In this document: one piece after another, positions 1 to 9,241 of the stretch
Position numbering within the stretch: the first letter of the stretch is position 1
Layout of the letters: each line of letters starts with the position of its first letter
Assembly: GCF_900021175.1 (NCBI RefSeq)
Contig: NZ_FCOP01000011.1
Span: 1,429,099 to 1,493,098, forward strand
Length of the DNA stretch: 64,000 nucleotides
Reading direction: 5' to 3'
DNA from: Pseudenterobacter timonensis
Lineage (GTDB): Bacteria; Pseudomonadota; Gammaproteobacteria; Enterobacterales; Enterobacteriaceae
The notes under the pieces: generated by a model
What the model was told of the DNA's origin: nothing
Seen by the model: the letters and a program-made list of their open reading frames with translations, nothing else
The model's database searches: none
Made by a program: the position numbers and the translations under genes

Positions 1-1
1 G

Positions 2-291
2 AGAAGGGAGCACTGGACCATCCCCTCTCCCCAGTTAAGGAGTAAGAAGGGAGCACTGGACTATCCCCTCTCCCCAGTTAAGGAGTAAGAAGGGAGCACT
101 GGACTATCCCCTCTCTCCAGGTAAGAAGTAAGAAGGGAGCACTGGACTATCCCCTCTCTCCAGGTAAGAAGTAAGAAGGGAGCACTGGACTATCCCCTCT
201 CCCCAGTTAAGGAGTAAGAAGGGAGCACTGGACTATCCCCTCTCTCCAGGTAAGGAGTAAGAAGGGAGCACTGGACTATCCCCTCTCCCCT
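2..291. repeat. 43-bp tandem repeat array, about 6.7 copies
   Basis: Units begin at 2, 45, 88, 131, 174, 217 and 260, an exact 43-bp period. Each starts AGAAGGGAGCACTGGAC and carries a CCCCTCTCC core. Two variants differ in the last 20 bases: CCCCAGTTAAGGAGTA (units 1, 2 and 5) and CTCCAGGTAAGAAGTA (units 3 and 4). Unit 6 is a hybrid and unit 7 is truncated. The array lies just downstream of the potD stop codon and may begin before the window. I see no coding potential. Confidence 0.9.
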
Positions 292-360
292 CTGGGGAGA
301 GGGAGGGCCAGGGTGAGGGGAGAGGGTCAGGGTGAGGGGAGAGGGTCAGAGTGAGGGGAG
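281..360. repeat. Perfect hairpin plus 19-bp direct repeats at the end of the array
   Basis: CCCTCTCCCC at 281-290 and GGGGAGAGGG at 294-303 form a perfect 10-bp stem with a 3-base loop. They are followed by two copies of a 19-bp unit (GGTGAGGGGAGAGGGTCAG at 312-330 and 331-349) and part of a third. This looks like a REP-type palindromic family distinct from the GCCCGGTGGCG type elsewhere in the window. Lying 3' of potD, it could also act as the mRNA 3' end of the operon. Confidence 0.75.
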
Positions 361-371
361 ACGCAACGAAA

Positions 372-1418
372 TCAGCGTCCCGCCTTCAGCTTCTGGTAAT
401 ACTCTTCGTAAATGCGGCTGGCATCGCCCACGTCGTTCTGCCATTCCCCTTTCTTGATGGTTTCCGCATCCGGATAGAGCGACTTATCGTTCGCCACTGC
501 CGGGCTTAACAGCTTACGCGCCGCCAGGTTTGGGGTGGGGTAGCCAATCGTCTCGGCAACCTGTTTCGCCACGTCCGGACGCAGCAGGAAGTTGATCAGC
601 TTTTGCGCGCCTTCCACGTTTTTCGCGTTAGACGGGATCGCCAGGCTGTCCATCCAGAAGATGCCGCCCTCTTTCGGCCATACCACCTCCAGCGGCGTAC
701 CGGCCTGACGGGCCACAAACGCGGAGCCGTTCCAGACCATACCCAGATTCACTTCGCCTTCCATATAGGGGTTTGCCGGGTTATCGGAGTTGAACGCCGC
801 CACGTTTGGCATCAGCTTTTTCAGCTCGTTGTAAGCTGCCTCGATCTCCTTCGGATCGGTGGTATTCCCGGAGTAGCCGAGCTTGCGCAGCGCCACCTGG
901 AAAACTTCCCGCGCGTCGTCGGTCAGCAGCAGGCTGCCCTTATAGTCTGGCTTCCAGAGATCCGCCCAGCTGGTGATCGTTTTCGGATCTATCGCGTCGC
1001 TGTTTACGCCGATCGCCGTCGCACCCCAGATATAGGGAATGGAGTAATCGTTATTGGGATCGAACGGCTTGTTGAGCATCTCCGGATCGAGATTATGGAA
1101 GTTGGTCAGCTTCGTCTTATCGATCTTCTGGATCATCCCCTCTTTACGCATCTTGTCGACGTAATAGGTAGAAGGCACCACCAGATCGTACGCCCCCTCT
1201 TTATAGGTCTTGAGCTTGGCGTACATGGTTTCGTTCGACTCATAGGTGGAGTAGATCACCTTGATGCCGGTCTCTTTGGTGAACTGCTCCAGCAGGCCTG
1301 GCGGCACATATTCGGTCCAGTTGTAGAAGTAGAGCGTTTTGCTGTCGTCCGCATGCGCGGCGCCCATGCCGAGTGCGAGAGCGCCTGCAGCGAGCAGGTG
1401 GCGTGACCATTTTTTCAT
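372..1418 (-). CDS. potD: Spermidine/putrescine-binding periplasmic protein PotD
   Basis: This 348-residue protein is nearly identical to E. coli PotD and the same length. A signal peptide ends at about residue 23 (AAHA before DDSKT). The mature part is the two-lobed periplasmic binding-protein fold that captures spermidine, and putrescine more weakly, and delivers it to the PotB/PotC channel. It is the last gene of potABCD, two bases after potC, so it is co-transcribed. The 43-bp repeat array follows its stop codon directly. Confidence 0.98.
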   Translation of the reverse strand: MKKWSRHLLAAGALALGMGAAHADDSKTLYFYNWTEYVPPGLLEQFTKETGIKVIYSTYESNETMYAKLKTYKEGAYDLVVPSTYYVDKMRKEGMIQKIDKTKLTNFHNLDPEMLNKPFDPNNDYSIPYIWGATAIGVNSDAIDPKTITSWADLWKPDYKGSLLLTDDAREVFQVALRKLGYSGNTTDPKEIEAAYNELKKLMPNVAAFNSDNPANPYMEGEVNLGMVWNGSAFVARQAGTPLEVVWPKEGGIFWMDSLAIPSNAKNVEGAQKLINFLLRPDVAKQVAETIGYPTPNLAARKLLSPAVANDKSLYPDAETIKKGEWQNDVGDASRIYEEYYQKLKAGR

Positions 1419-1420
1419 TC

Positions 1421-2206
1421 TTACGTCCCCTGAGTTTTCGTTTTATCACGAGCAATAAGCTGGCTGGCGATCACCAGTACCAGCGATAAGACCAACAGAA
1501 TCGTCGCCAGCGCGTTCACCTCGGGCGATACGCCGACTTTTACCATGGAGTAGATCTTCAGTGGCAAAATTTCATAGCTCGGCCCCGTCACAAAAGAGGA
1601 GACCACGACATCGTCCATCGACAGGGTAAAGCTTAGCAGCCAGCCTGCGGCGACCGCCGGCAGCGCCAGCGGCAGGATGATTTTACGCAGAATCGTCACC
1701 TCGCTGGCTCCCAGATCTTTCGCCGCCTCCAGCATTCGCACATCAAAGCCTTTCAGACGGGAGTAGACCGTCACCACCACAAAGGGCAGGCAGAAGGTGA
1801 TATGTGAAAAGAGCAGCGACCAGAAGCCGAGCTGCACGCCAAGCAGCATAAAGAGCACCAGCAGTGAGATAGCCATCACGATATCCGGCGACATCATCAC
1901 CACAAACAGCATGCCGCTGACGAACGGTTTGCCGCGAAAGCGGTAGCGATAGAGCGCCACGGCGGTAAGCGAACCGATAAGAGTGGCGAAGGTGGCGGAG
2001 ACAATCGCCATCGTCAGCGAATGCTGAGCCGCCTGCAGCAGGCTGTCGTTATTGACCAGCAGGCTATACCAGTTGGTGGTGAAGCCCTGCCAGTTGATGC
2101 CGAAGCGCGAACTGTTAAACGAGTTGACGATTAAAATAATCATCGGGATATAGAGCCAGGCGTAAATGGCGGTCATAAAACCGCCGCGCAGCAGTCGACC
2201 GATCAT
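1421..2206 (-). CDS. potC: Spermidine/putrescine ABC transporter permease PotC
   Basis: This 261-residue inner-membrane permease has about six hydrophobic segments. It carries the binding-protein-dependent transport signature EAAKDLGASEVTILRKIILP, the loop that contacts the ATPase PotA. It pairs with PotB to form the polyamine channel. The start codon overlaps the potB stop by four bases (ATGA), indicating translational coupling. It is close to E. coli PotC (264 aa) along its whole length. Confidence 0.97.
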   Translation of the reverse strand: MIGRLLRGGFMTAIYAWLYIPMIILIVNSFNSSRFGINWQGFTTNWYSLLVNNDSLLQAAQHSLTMAIVSATFATLIGSLTAVALYRYRFRGKPFVSGMLFVVMMSPDIVMAISLLVLFMLLGVQLGFWSLLFSHITFCLPFVVVTVYSRLKGFDVRMLEAAKDLGASEVTILRKIILPLALPAVAAGWLLSFTLSMDDVVVSSFVTGPSYEILPLKIYSMVKVGVSPEVNALATILLVLSLVLVIASQLIARDKTKTQGT

Positions 2207-3060
2207 TCGAGTTCCACCTTCTTGTTCAGTAAACGGGCGGCGCGCCAGTAGATCAGCAGCATCAGCCCCATCACCAGCGTCAGGGTAATGCTGGTGGCCG
2301 AGCCAAACGGCCAGTCGCGAATGTTGAGGAACTGGCTCTTGATGACGTTGCCGATCAGCAGGTTTTTAGCACCGCCCATCAGGTCGGAGACGTAAAAGAG
2401 CCCCATCGCCGGCAGCATCACCAGCAGGCAGCCGGCCACGATACCCGGCATCGTCAGCGGTAAGATAATACGGATAAAGGTTTGCAGCTTGCTGGCGCCC
2501 AGATCCCGTGCCGCTTCCAGCAGGGGTTTATCCAGCTTCTCAATGCTGGAGTAGAGCGGCATCACCATAAACGGCAGCAGAATGTAGACCAGCCCGATAA
2601 TGACCGCGGCAGGAGTAAACATGATGCGCACCGGCGTCTCAATAACGCCCAGCCAGAGCAGGAACTCGTTCAGATAGCCGCGGGTGCTGAGGAAGATCTT
2701 CAGCCCGTAGATGCGGATCAGCGAGTTGGTCCAGAAGGGAACAATCAGCAAAAACAGCAGCAGCGGGCGCACTTTTTTCGGCAGTTTCGCGAGGAACCAG
2801 GCGAAGGGATAGCCCAGTACCAGGCAGGCGAGTGTGGCAATCAGCGCCATATTCAACGAGTGCAACAGCACGTCGAAATAGAGCGGATCGAGCAGGCGCG
2901 CGTAGTTATCCAGCGTAAAGACCAGCTTGACGAAGTTCGCGTCGTCGCGGGTCAAAAAGCTGGTGGCGACAATCATCAGGTTGGGAAGAAAGACAAACAA
3001 CACAAGCCAACCGACGACCGTGGCAATTACCACATTCTGGAACTTACTTGTGCTCTTCAT
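2203..3060 (-). CDS. potB: Spermidine/putrescine ABC transporter permease PotB
   Basis: About 285 residues with six predicted membrane segments and the EAA loop [20 protein letters not shown]. It is the partner of PotC in the spermidine/putrescine importer. I place the start at the ATG at 3060 (MKSTSKFQN), which has GGGAGG about 12 bases upstream. A longer reading from a TTG at 3072 has no usable ribosome-binding site. The gene overlaps the 3' end of potA by 17 bases, so translation is probably coupled. Confidence 0.95.
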   Translation of the reverse strand: MKSTSKFQNVVIATVVGWLVLFVFLPNLMIVATSFLTRDDANFVKLVFTLDNYARLLDPLYFDVLLHSLNMALIATLACLVLGYPFAWFLAKLPKKVRPLLLFLLIVPFWTNSLIRIYGLKIFLSTRGYLNEFLLWLGVIETPVRIMFTPAAVIIGLVYILLPFMVMPLYSSIEKLDKPLLEAARDLGASKLQTFIRIILPLTMPGIVAGCLLVMLPAMGLFYVSDLMGGAKNLLIGNVIKSQFLNIRDWPFGSATSITLTLVMGLMLLIYWRAARLLNKKVELE

Positions 3061-4180
3061 CAGCCAGTACAACCTCCCAGCTTTCTACCCAGTTGATGAC
3101 CATTTTCTGGTCGAGGGAGTGGTCAAAGTCCGGGTCATCCTCGTTAAAGAACTCGCTGACCATCACCATTTTGCCATTTTCCAGCTCAACCACAGACTCC
3201 AGCGTCATGCCTTTATAGTTTCGCTCGCGGATATAGCCGATAAGCCCCTCCGCCTCGGTACCGTCATGCACCTCATCGACGCGCAGATCTTCCGGGCGCA
3301 GCATCACATTCAGCTTCTGGCCGGGCTCGACGGCAAAATTGACATAGATATTGCACTCGCGGCCTTCGACGCTGGCGCGCACGCGCTGTTCATCCAGTCG
3401 CTCTATTACCGTCGCGCTGAAGATATTGATTTCACCAATGAAGCTGGCGACAAACAGGTTTTTTGGCTCTTCGTAAATTTCACGCGGGGTGCCGTCCTGT
3501 TCGATTTTACCGTCGCGCATCACCACGATGCGATCCGACATGGTCAGCGCCTCTTCCTGATCGTGGGTCACAAACACAAAGGTGATGCCGAGCTTACGCT
3601 GGAGCGCTTTCAGCTCGTTTTGCATCTGCTTGCGCAGTTTGTAGTCGAGCGCCGAGAGTGACTCATCAAGCAGCAACAGGCGGGGTTTGTTGACCACCGC
3701 GCGGGCAATCGCCACACGCTGCTGCTGGCCGCCGGAGAGTTGATGCGGCTTTCGGCTGGCAAACTCATCAAGCTGTACCATACGCAGCGCTTCGGTCACG
3801 CGCGGTGCGATCTGGTCGGCGGGCGTTTTCTGCATGCGCAGGCCAAACGCGACGTTTTCGAACACCGTCATATGCGGGAAAAGCGCGTAGCTCTGAAAGA
3901 CAGTATTGACGTGGCGATGTTCGGCAGGAACATCGGTAATCTCTTGATTATCGAGATGGATATGGCCGTTATCGACGCTTTCCAGCCCGGCAATCAGGCG
4001 CAGTACTGTTGTCTTGCCGCAGCCCGACGGGCCCAGTAACGTAAGAAATTCGCCGTTATTGATGGTCAGGTTGAGATCGTCGATGACCGTTTTGCCATCA
4101 AAACTTTTGCGGATCCCCGCCAGCTGCACCAGCGGCGACAGTGTACCCGGATGTGTTTTCAATTTTTGACTCTGTCCCAT
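3044..4180 (-). CDS. potA: Spermidine/putrescine ABC transporter ATP-binding protein PotA
   Basis: This 378-residue ATPase is the same length as E. coli PotA. Walker A is GPSGCGKTT, the ABC signature LSGGQQQR, Walker [13 protein letters not shown], and the switch histidine lies in FVTHDQEEA. The C-terminal third is the TOBE-like regulatory domain through which spermidine feeds back on transport. It is the first gene of potABCD and is read from a sigma-70-type promoter at 4257-4285. Confidence 0.98.
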   Translation of the reverse strand: MGQSQKLKTHPGTLSPLVQLAGIRKSFDGKTVIDDLNLTINNGEFLTLLGPSGCGKTTVLRLIAGLESVDNGHIHLDNQEITDVPAEHRHVNTVFQSYALFPHMTVFENVAFGLRMQKTPADQIAPRVTEALRMVQLDEFASRKPHQLSGGQQQRVAIARAVVNKPRLLLLDESLSALDYKLRKQMQNELKALQRKLGITFVFVTHDQEEALTMSDRIVVMRDGKIEQDGTPREIYEEPKNLFVASFIGEINIFSATVIERLDEQRVRASVEGRECNIYVNFAVEPGQKLNVMLRPEDLRVDEVHDGTEAEGLIGYIRERNYKGMTLESVVELENGKMVMVSEFFNEDDPDFDHSLDQKMVINWVESWEVVLADEEHK

Positions 4181-4256
4181 ATCGTCGCCCCCGGATCAAA
4201 CAAGCGGGAGCGGGGTTTGTGTTTAACCACCTTGGTGACTCGCAATGAGGGCCGAC

Positions 4257-4285
4257 ATTCTACGGCAAACCCTTTCGATCGCCAA
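4257..4285 (-). promoter_or_regulatory. Predicted sigma-70 promoter of potABCD
   Basis: On the minus strand TTGGCG (4280-4285) and TAGAAT (4257-4262) are separated by exactly 17 bases, about 80 bases before the potA start. The fit is good but inferred only from sequence. Confidence 0.55.
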
Positions 4286-4331
4286 TCCTTGTGATTGATA
4301 GATAAGCTACATTTATTATCGGATCGCGATA

Positions 4332-4352
4332 TAAACGAAAAATTTTCGTTTA
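4332..4352. promoter_or_regulatory. Perfect 21-bp palindrome between potA and pepT
   Basis: TAAACGAAAA (4332-4341), one central A, then TTTTCGTTTA (4343-4352): ten paired bases with no mismatch, in the divergent potA/pepT spacer about 80 bases before pepT. The symmetry suggests a dimeric repressor site. I cannot name the protein. Confidence 0.45.
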
Positions 4353-4431
4353 CGGGATAAAAGTGACCTGACGCAATATTTAGGGTTGAATGCTTATTGA
4401 TAATGTTGTCACAAAAAGTGAGGGTGACTGC

Positions 4432-5655
4432 ATGGATAAATTACTTGAGCGTTTTTTACAGTATGTTTCGCTGGATACCCAGTCTAAGGCGGGCGTCAGA
4501 CAGGTGCCGAGCACTGAGGGCCAGTGGAAACTGTTAAACCTCCTGAGGGAACAGCTAGAGGAGATGGGCCTGGTCAACGTCACGCTCAGCGACAAGGGTA
4601 CGGTAATGGCGACGTTGCCTGCCAACGTGGAGGGCGATATTCCGGCCATTGGTTTTATTTCCCATGTCGATACCTCACCTGATTTTAGCGGTAAACACGT
4701 TAATCCGCAGATCGTTGAAAACTACCGGGGCGGCGATATTGCGCTGGGTGTGGGCGATGAGGTGCTGTCGCCGGTCATGTTCCCGGTGCTGCACCAGCTG
4801 CTGGGCCAGACGCTGATTACCACCGACGGCAAGACGCTGCTCGGCGCGGATGATAAAGCTGGCGTGGCGGAGATCATGACCGCGCTGGCGGTGCTGAAAG
4901 GCAAAAATATTCCTCACGGTGATATCCGCGTCGCCTTTACCCCTGACGAAGAGGTGGGCAAAGGGGCAAAACATTTCGACGTGGCGGCCTTCGATGCGCA
5001 GTGGGCCTATACGGTTGACGGCGGCGGAGTAGGCGAACTGGAGTTTGAAAACTTCAATGCCGCCTCGGTGACCATCAAAATTGTCGGCAATAATGTTCAT
5101 CCGGGAACGGCCAAAGGGGTGATGGTGAATGCCCTCTCGCTGGCGGCGCGTATTCACGCCGAAGTCCCGGCTGAAGAGAGCCCCGAGCAGACCGAGGGTT
5201 ATGAAGGGTTCTATCATCTCGCCAGCATCAAGGGGACGGTGGATAGCGCCCAAATGCACTACATCGTGCGCGACTTCGATCGTAAAGCGTTCGAAGCCCG
5301 CAAAAGAAAGATGATGGAGATCGCCAAGAAAGTGGGTAAGGGGCTGCACCCGGACTGCTACATAGAGCTTATCATCGAGGACAGCTACTACAACATGCGC
5401 GACAAGGTGATGGAGCATCCTCATATTATCGATATCGCACAACAGGCGATGCGGGATTGCGGCATTGAGCCCGATATGAAGCCGATTCGCGGCGGCACCG
5501 ACGGCGCGCAGCTCTCCTTTATGGGATTACCCTGCCCGAATATCTTTACCGGCGGCTACAACTACCACGGTAAACACGAGTTCGTTACCCTGGAGGGGAT
5601 GGAAAAAGCGGTGCAGGTGATCGTGCGGATCGCCGAGCTGACCGCCAAACGGTAA
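4432..5655 (+). CDS. pepT: Peptidase T, tripeptide aminopeptidase
   Basis: A 407-residue cytoplasmic di-zinc aminotripeptidase of the M20 family that removes the N-terminal residue from tripeptides. Metal and catalytic residues are in place: H78 and D80 (HVDTS), the aspartate in GADDKAG, the EE pair in TPDEEVG, and the late histidine in [12 protein letters not shown] chose the ATG at 4432 because it gives the conserved MDKLLERFL start and follows a GTGAGGG ribosome-binding site. An upstream in-frame ATG at 4390 adds 14 residues not present in E. coli PepT. It is transcribed divergently from potA. Confidence 0.97.
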   Translation: MDKLLERFLQYVSLDTQSKAGVRQVPSTEGQWKLLNLLREQLEEMGLVNVTLSDKGTVMATLPANVEGDIPAIGFISHVDTSPDFSGKHVNPQIVENYRGGDIALGVGDEVLSPVMFPVLHQLLGQTLITTDGKTLLGADDKAGVAEIMTALAVLKGKNIPHGDIRVAFTPDEEVGKGAKHFDVAAFDAQWAYTVDGGGVGELEFENFNAASVTIKIVGNNVHPGTAKGVMVNALSLAARIHAEVPAEESPEQTEGYEGFYHLASIKGTVDSAQMHYIVRDFDRKAFEARKRKMMEIAKKVGKGLHPDCYIELIIEDSYYNMRDKVMEHPHIIDIAQQAMRDCGIEPDMKPIRGGTDGAQLSFMGLPCPNIFTGGYNYHGKHEFVTLEGMEKAVQVIVRIAELTAKR

Positions 5656-5675
5656 GACAGTATGGCTCGGGTAAC

Positions 5676-5749
5676 GCCCGGTGGCGCTTCGCTTACCGGG
5701 CCTACAGGGGCAGATAAGCAGGCCGGGTAAGGCGCAGCCGCCACCCGGC
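5676..5749. repeat. BIME (two inverted REPs) upstream of the RAYT gene
   Basis: Inverted REP units GCCCGGTGGCGCTTCGC... (5676-5702) and GGCCGGGTAAGGCGCAGCC... (5721-5749) flank an 18-base spacer. The unit closely resembles the three downstream of the neighbouring transposase and the array at 51005-51454. Confidence 0.9.
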
Positions 5750-5775
5750 TTCTGTCAACGAGGAGGGAGCCTCAT

Positions 5776-6267
5776 ATGTCAAACTATCGCCGTTATTACG
5801 TGCCCGGCGGTACCTGGTTTTTCACCGTAAATCTGCAAAACCGACAAAGCGATCTGCTTACGCGCCATATCGATAAATTACGCGCGGCCCTCTCTTTCGT
5901 TAAATCCCGCAGACCTTTCCTGATCAATGCGTGGGTTATTCTTCCCGATCATATGCATTGCATCTGGACGCTGCCGGAAAACGACAGCGACTACTCTTCC
6001 CGCTGGCGGGACATTAAGAAAACCTTTACCCGTGCGCTGGCGCAACGCGACGTCTGGCAGCCGCGCTTCTGGGAACATACTCTTCGTAATGAAGAAGATT
6101 ACCGACGTCATATGGACTACATCTATATTAATCCGGTGAAACATGGCTATGTCAGCCGCGTAAGCGACTGGCCCTGGTCCACCTTTCATCGAGACGTGCG
6201 CGAGGGAATATATCCGGTGGACTGGGCGGGTAATATTGAGGAATTTGACGCCGGAGAGCGCCGGTAA
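5776..6267 (+). CDS. rayT: REP-associated tyrosine transposase (RAYT, TnpA-REP)
   Basis: This 163-residue HUH endonuclease of the Y1 class closely resembles E. coli TnpA-REP (YafM). The HUH metal motif is HMH at 59-61. The nucleophile region YIYINP contains Y115, the position reported as catalytic in the E. coli enzyme. The family cleaves and rejoins single-stranded REP DNA and is thought to be a domesticated transposase that spread REPs. A GAGGAGGGA ribosome-binding site precedes the ATG. The gene is bracketed by one BIME upstream and three downstream, the usual REPtron arrangement. No residue of the active site is missing, so it is probably functional. Confidence 0.93.
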   Translation: MSNYRRYYVPGGTWFFTVNLQNRQSDLLTRHIDKLRAALSFVKSRRPFLINAWVILPDHMHCIWTLPENDSDYSSRWRDIKKTFTRALAQRDVWQPRFWEHTLRNEEDYRRHMDYIYINPVKHGYVSRVSDWPWSTFHRDVREGIYPVDWAGNIEEFDAGERR

Positions 6268-6272
6268 AAAAC

Positions 6273-6554
6273 GCCCGGTGGCGCTTCGCTTACCGGGCCT
6301 ACAGGGCCAGATAAGCAGGCCGGGTAAGGCGAAGCCGCCACCCGGCGCAGTTGTGCGAGGAGTACCAGTAAAAACGCCCGGTGGCGCTTCGCTTACCGGG
6401 CCTACAGGGCCAGAGATAAGTAGGCCGGGTAAGGCGAAGCCGCCACCCGGCGCAGTTGTGCGAGGAGTACCAGTAAAAACGCCCGGTGGCGCTTCGCTTA
6501 CCGGGCCTGCAGGGGCAGATAAGCAGGCCGGGTTAGGCGCAGCCGCCACCCGGC
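6273..6554. repeat. Tandem array of three BIMEs downstream of the RAYT gene
   Basis: Three BIMEs at 6273-6346, 6376-6451 and 6481-6554, with periods of 103 and 105 bases. Each is a GCCCGGTGGCG REP and its inverted GGCCGGGTAAGGCG partner. The first two share the linker GCAGTTGTGCGAGGAGTACC, so the array grew by duplicating BIME plus linker. It fills the space between the RAYT and roxA stop codons and could also act as a transcription or mRNA end. Confidence 0.92.
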
Positions 6555-6563
6555 GCAACAGGT

Positions 6564-7685
6564 TTACTCTTCGAAGAACCAGTAGCCGTTGTTAACCAGC
6601 GCGGCGAGCATGGCCAGGAAGGAGGGATCGTCCAGCGCGTCGCCGAAGGTTTCCGCTTTCAACACCAGATGGCTGGCCAGCGCCTCCAGAGCCGGACGAT
6701 GCGGCGAATCAAGCTGCTCGCCGTTGACGAAAATATCCTCGCCAATGCGCAGCACGCGCAGGCCTCCCAGCCGTACCAGCGCATCGCCCTGCTGCAGCGC
6801 GTCATAAATTTCATCCGGCTGATAGGGTGGCTCCGGCGGGGAGACATCCAGCTCGTGGCGGGACTGACTGATAAATTCGCCAAACCACTGGCGGAAATGG
6901 TCCGGCTCGTTAATCAGATCCAGCATCATGCCGCGCAGCTTGTCGAGCTCTTCAGGCAGAATATCCGCCGGATGGGCGCGGGAAGGCACGTCGGGATCGC
7001 TGTAGCGATAGCTGCCCAGCTCGCGTTGCAGCACGTAATCGGCAAAGCTGCTGATCATCTCCCGGCCGCTCGGCGCACGGAAACCGACCGAGTAGTTCAG
7101 CGAGTTTTCCAGCGAATAGCCTTCATGCGGGAAACCCGGCGGAATATAGAGAATATCCCCCGGCTCCAGCTCCTCGTCGATGATCCCTTCGAACGGGTCG
7201 ACCTGCAGCAGATCCGGATGCGGGCAGTGCTGTTTCATCGGCACCTTCTCACCCACGCGCCAGCGGCGACGCCCGGTTCCCTGAATAATAAAGACGTCGT
7301 ACTGGTCCAGGTGCGGCCCCACGCCGCCGCCCGGCACCGAGAAAGAGATCATCAGATCGTCCATGCGCCAGTCGGGGAGGGCGCGAAACGGACGCATTAA
7401 GGCGGCGGTCGGCTCATGCCAGTGGTTGACGGCCTGTACCAGCAGCGACCAGTTGGTTTCGCCCAGGTGATCGTAGCTCTCGAACGGACCGTGGCTGACC
7501 TGCCACTTCCCCTCCTGATGGCTCACCAGACGGCTGTCGACTTCGCTTTCCATCGCCAGCCCCGCCAGTTCATCCGGCGAAAGGGGGTCGACAAAGTTAC
7601 TGATCCCGCGTTTCAGAACGACCGGGCGTTTTTGCCAGTAACGTTCGATAAAGTCGGGCCAGTTGAGTGTTAATTGATATTCCAT
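6564..7685 (-). CDS. roxA: Ribosomal protein uL16 arginine hydroxylase RoxA (YcfD)
   Basis: A 373-residue JmjC-type 2-oxoglutarate/Fe(II) oxygenase, the same length as E. coli YcfD, which hydroxylates an arginine of ribosomal protein L16. The iron ligands are H125 and D127 (PHLDQYD) and H187 (GFPHEGY). A winged C-terminal part follows the jelly-roll core. A TATAAT-like -10 lies on the minus strand at 7718-7723 ahead of the gene, with no convincing -35. The gene is separate from phoPQ despite the shared strand. Confidence 0.96.
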   Translation of the reverse strand: MEYQLTLNWPDFIERYWQKRPVVLKRGISNFVDPLSPDELAGLAMESEVDSRLVSHQEGKWQVSHGPFESYDHLGETNWSLLVQAVNHWHEPTAALMRPFRALPDWRMDDLMISFSVPGGGVGPHLDQYDVFIIQGTGRRRWRVGEKVPMKQHCPHPDLLQVDPFEGIIDEELEPGDILYIPPGFPHEGYSLENSLNYSVGFRAPSGREMISSFADYVLQRELGSYRYSDPDVPSRAHPADILPEELDKLRGMMLDLINEPDHFRQWFGEFISQSRHELDVSPPEPPYQPDEIYDALQQGDALVRLGGLRVLRIGEDIFVNGEQLDSPHRPALEALASHLVLKAETFGDALDDPSFLAMLAALVNNGYWFFEE

Positions 7686-7777
7686 GTTTATAGTTCCGCA
7701 GGCTCTTACTGACTCGGATTATAACGGAAGCCTCAGAGCCTGCGTGGGAGAATCGCGCTTTATTTCATGTCAGAAGG

Positions 7778-9241
7778 TTAACTATTTTCTGACGGGGGCT
7801 GCTGGCGACCAAATATGACCGTCATACGCGCGCCGCCATAGCTGCTTTCGCCGGTTTCGATGCGTCCCTCGTACTGCTCGACAATCTCGCGCGCCACCGA
7901 CAATCCTACCCCCTGACCCGGACGTAGGGTGTCCGCCCGCTGGCCACGGTCAAAAATCAGATCGCGTTTATTTAGCGGGATGCCGGGGCCGTCATCCTCC
8001 ACGATAATGTGCAGCTCGTGGTCCGTCTGACGAGCGGAGAGATCGACAAACTCAAGGCAATATTTACAGGCGTTGTCCAGCACATTGCCCATCACCTCCA
8101 TAAAGTCATTTTTCTCTCCAACGAAGCTCACTTCGGGGGAGATATCGAGGCTTATCGCCACCCCTTTACGCTGATAGACCTTGTTCAGCGCCGAGGTGAG
8201 GTTATCCAGCAGCGGGGCGACAGGGTGCAGTTCACGACTCAAGAGCATACTGCCGGAGCGCATGCTGGCCCGGTGCAGATAATAGCCGATCTGCTGCGAG
8301 ATACGGCTGATCTGTTCCAGCATGACCGGCTCCGCCTCATCCACGCTCATTCTGGCGCTGCGCATGGAGCGCAGGGTGCTCTGCATCACCGCCAGGGGCG
8401 TTTTCAGGCTGTGGGTAAGATCGGTCAGGGTAGTCCGGTATTTGTCGTAACGTTCGCGCTCGCTTTTCAGCAGGCGGTTAAGGTTGCTCACCAGGCTTGT
8501 CAGCTCGCGGGTGGTCTCCGGGTTGAGCTTTTCCCGGTGGTGCTCCTCCAGTTCGCGCACCTCTTTTGCCAGCGATTCGATAGGGCGCAGACTCCAGCGC
8601 GCCGCCAGCCAGAGCAGGGGGATGACCAGCAGCAGGTTGGCCAGCAGTACGTAGCCGAACCAGTTCCAGACCATCCAGGATCGTTTGAGCTCCACGGGGA
8701 TGGTGTCGATCACCACGATGGTCAGCTGCGGCATATCCAGCGTGGCGGGGTAAAGATTGATAGCGACCGAGTGGGTCATCTCCGTGTCATCATCGTCAGC
8801 GCGGATCGCCGCCAGCTGCCGCTGCATCGGGATATCATCCCCCAGCAGGGTGCTGGTGGCGTTAAGATCCGCCTCGATCTCATGAAAGCCGTTGGTTTTG
8901 AGCCACTCCGGGCGGATACGCTGTTCAAGCCAGGGAACGTGCCGCTGCGCCCAGAGCAGCTTACCTTTCTCGTTGTAAATAAGCGCCATGGTCGGGCTTT
9001 GCCGGTCGAGATTTTCCGGCATCTCCACCGTAATGCGCTCATTCTCCCAGCGGGCAAGGGTGTAAAAGAGGTTGCTCTCGCCGCGCAGCAGACGAAACGT
9101 GGTTTTATCGAAGCTGACGCTGTAACCCACCAGCGCCACCAGCCCGTAGGCGAGGGAGAGCACCAGCACCACTGCGGCGGTGGCCAGCAAAAAGCGGCCC
9201 CGCAGGGAGAGGGGCAGAAAAGGGCGGAAGAGGCGTTTCAT
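7778..9241 (-). CDS. phoQ: Sensor histidine kinase PhoQ
   Basis: This 487-residue inner-membrane kinase senses low Mg2+, acid pH and cationic peptides. Transmembrane helices are near residues 17-40 and 194-214 and enclose the periplasmic sensor. The sensor carries the acidic patch DDDDTE at 149-154 that binds divalent cations at the membrane face. HAMP is followed by the phospho-acceptor H277 ([10 protein letters not shown]) and the ATP-binding N, G1 and G2 boxes ([25 protein letters not shown]). Its ATG abuts the phoP stop codon, so the two are co-translated. Confidence 0.98.
   Translation of the reverse strand: MKRLFRPFLPLSLRGRFLLATAAVVLVLSLAYGLVALVGYSVSFDKTTFRLLRGESNLFYTLARWENERITVEMPENLDRQSPTMALIYNEKGKLLWAQRHVPWLEQRIRPEWLKTNGFHEIEADLNATSTLLGDDIPMQRQLAAIRADDDDTEMTHSVAINLYPATLDMPQLTIVVIDTIPVELKRSWMVWNWFGYVLLANLLLVIPLLWLAARWSLRPIESLAKEVRELEEHHREKLNPETTRELTSLVSNLNRLLKSERERYDKYRTTLTDLTHSLKTPLAVMQSTLRSMRSARMSVDEAEPVMLEQISRISQQIGYYLHRASMRSGSMLLSRELHPVAPLLDNLTSALNKVYQRKGVAISLDISPEVSFVGEKNDFMEVMGNVLDNACKYCLEFVDLSARQTDHELHIIVEDDGPGIPLNKRDLIFDRGQRADTLRPGQGVGLSVAREIVEQYEGRIETGESSYGGARMTVIFGRQQPPSENS

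Noticed and set aside
2..291. Possible CRISPR array
   Set aside because: The 43-base units are contiguous with no unique spacers and there are no cas genes. It is a simple tandem repeat.
3058..3072. Longer PotB beginning MYWLMKS
   Set aside because: It would start at TTG with no spacing to the GGGAGG site; the ATG at 3060 fits better.
4285..4425. FNR box for pepT, as known in Salmonella
   Set aside because: TTGATAGATAAGCT and TTGATAATGTTGTC each match only one half of TTGAT-N4-ATCAA.
6236..6595. Open frames inside the BIME array downstream of the RAYT gene
   Set aside because: They encode only the repeated GRGKAKPPPGAV-type translation of REP DNA.
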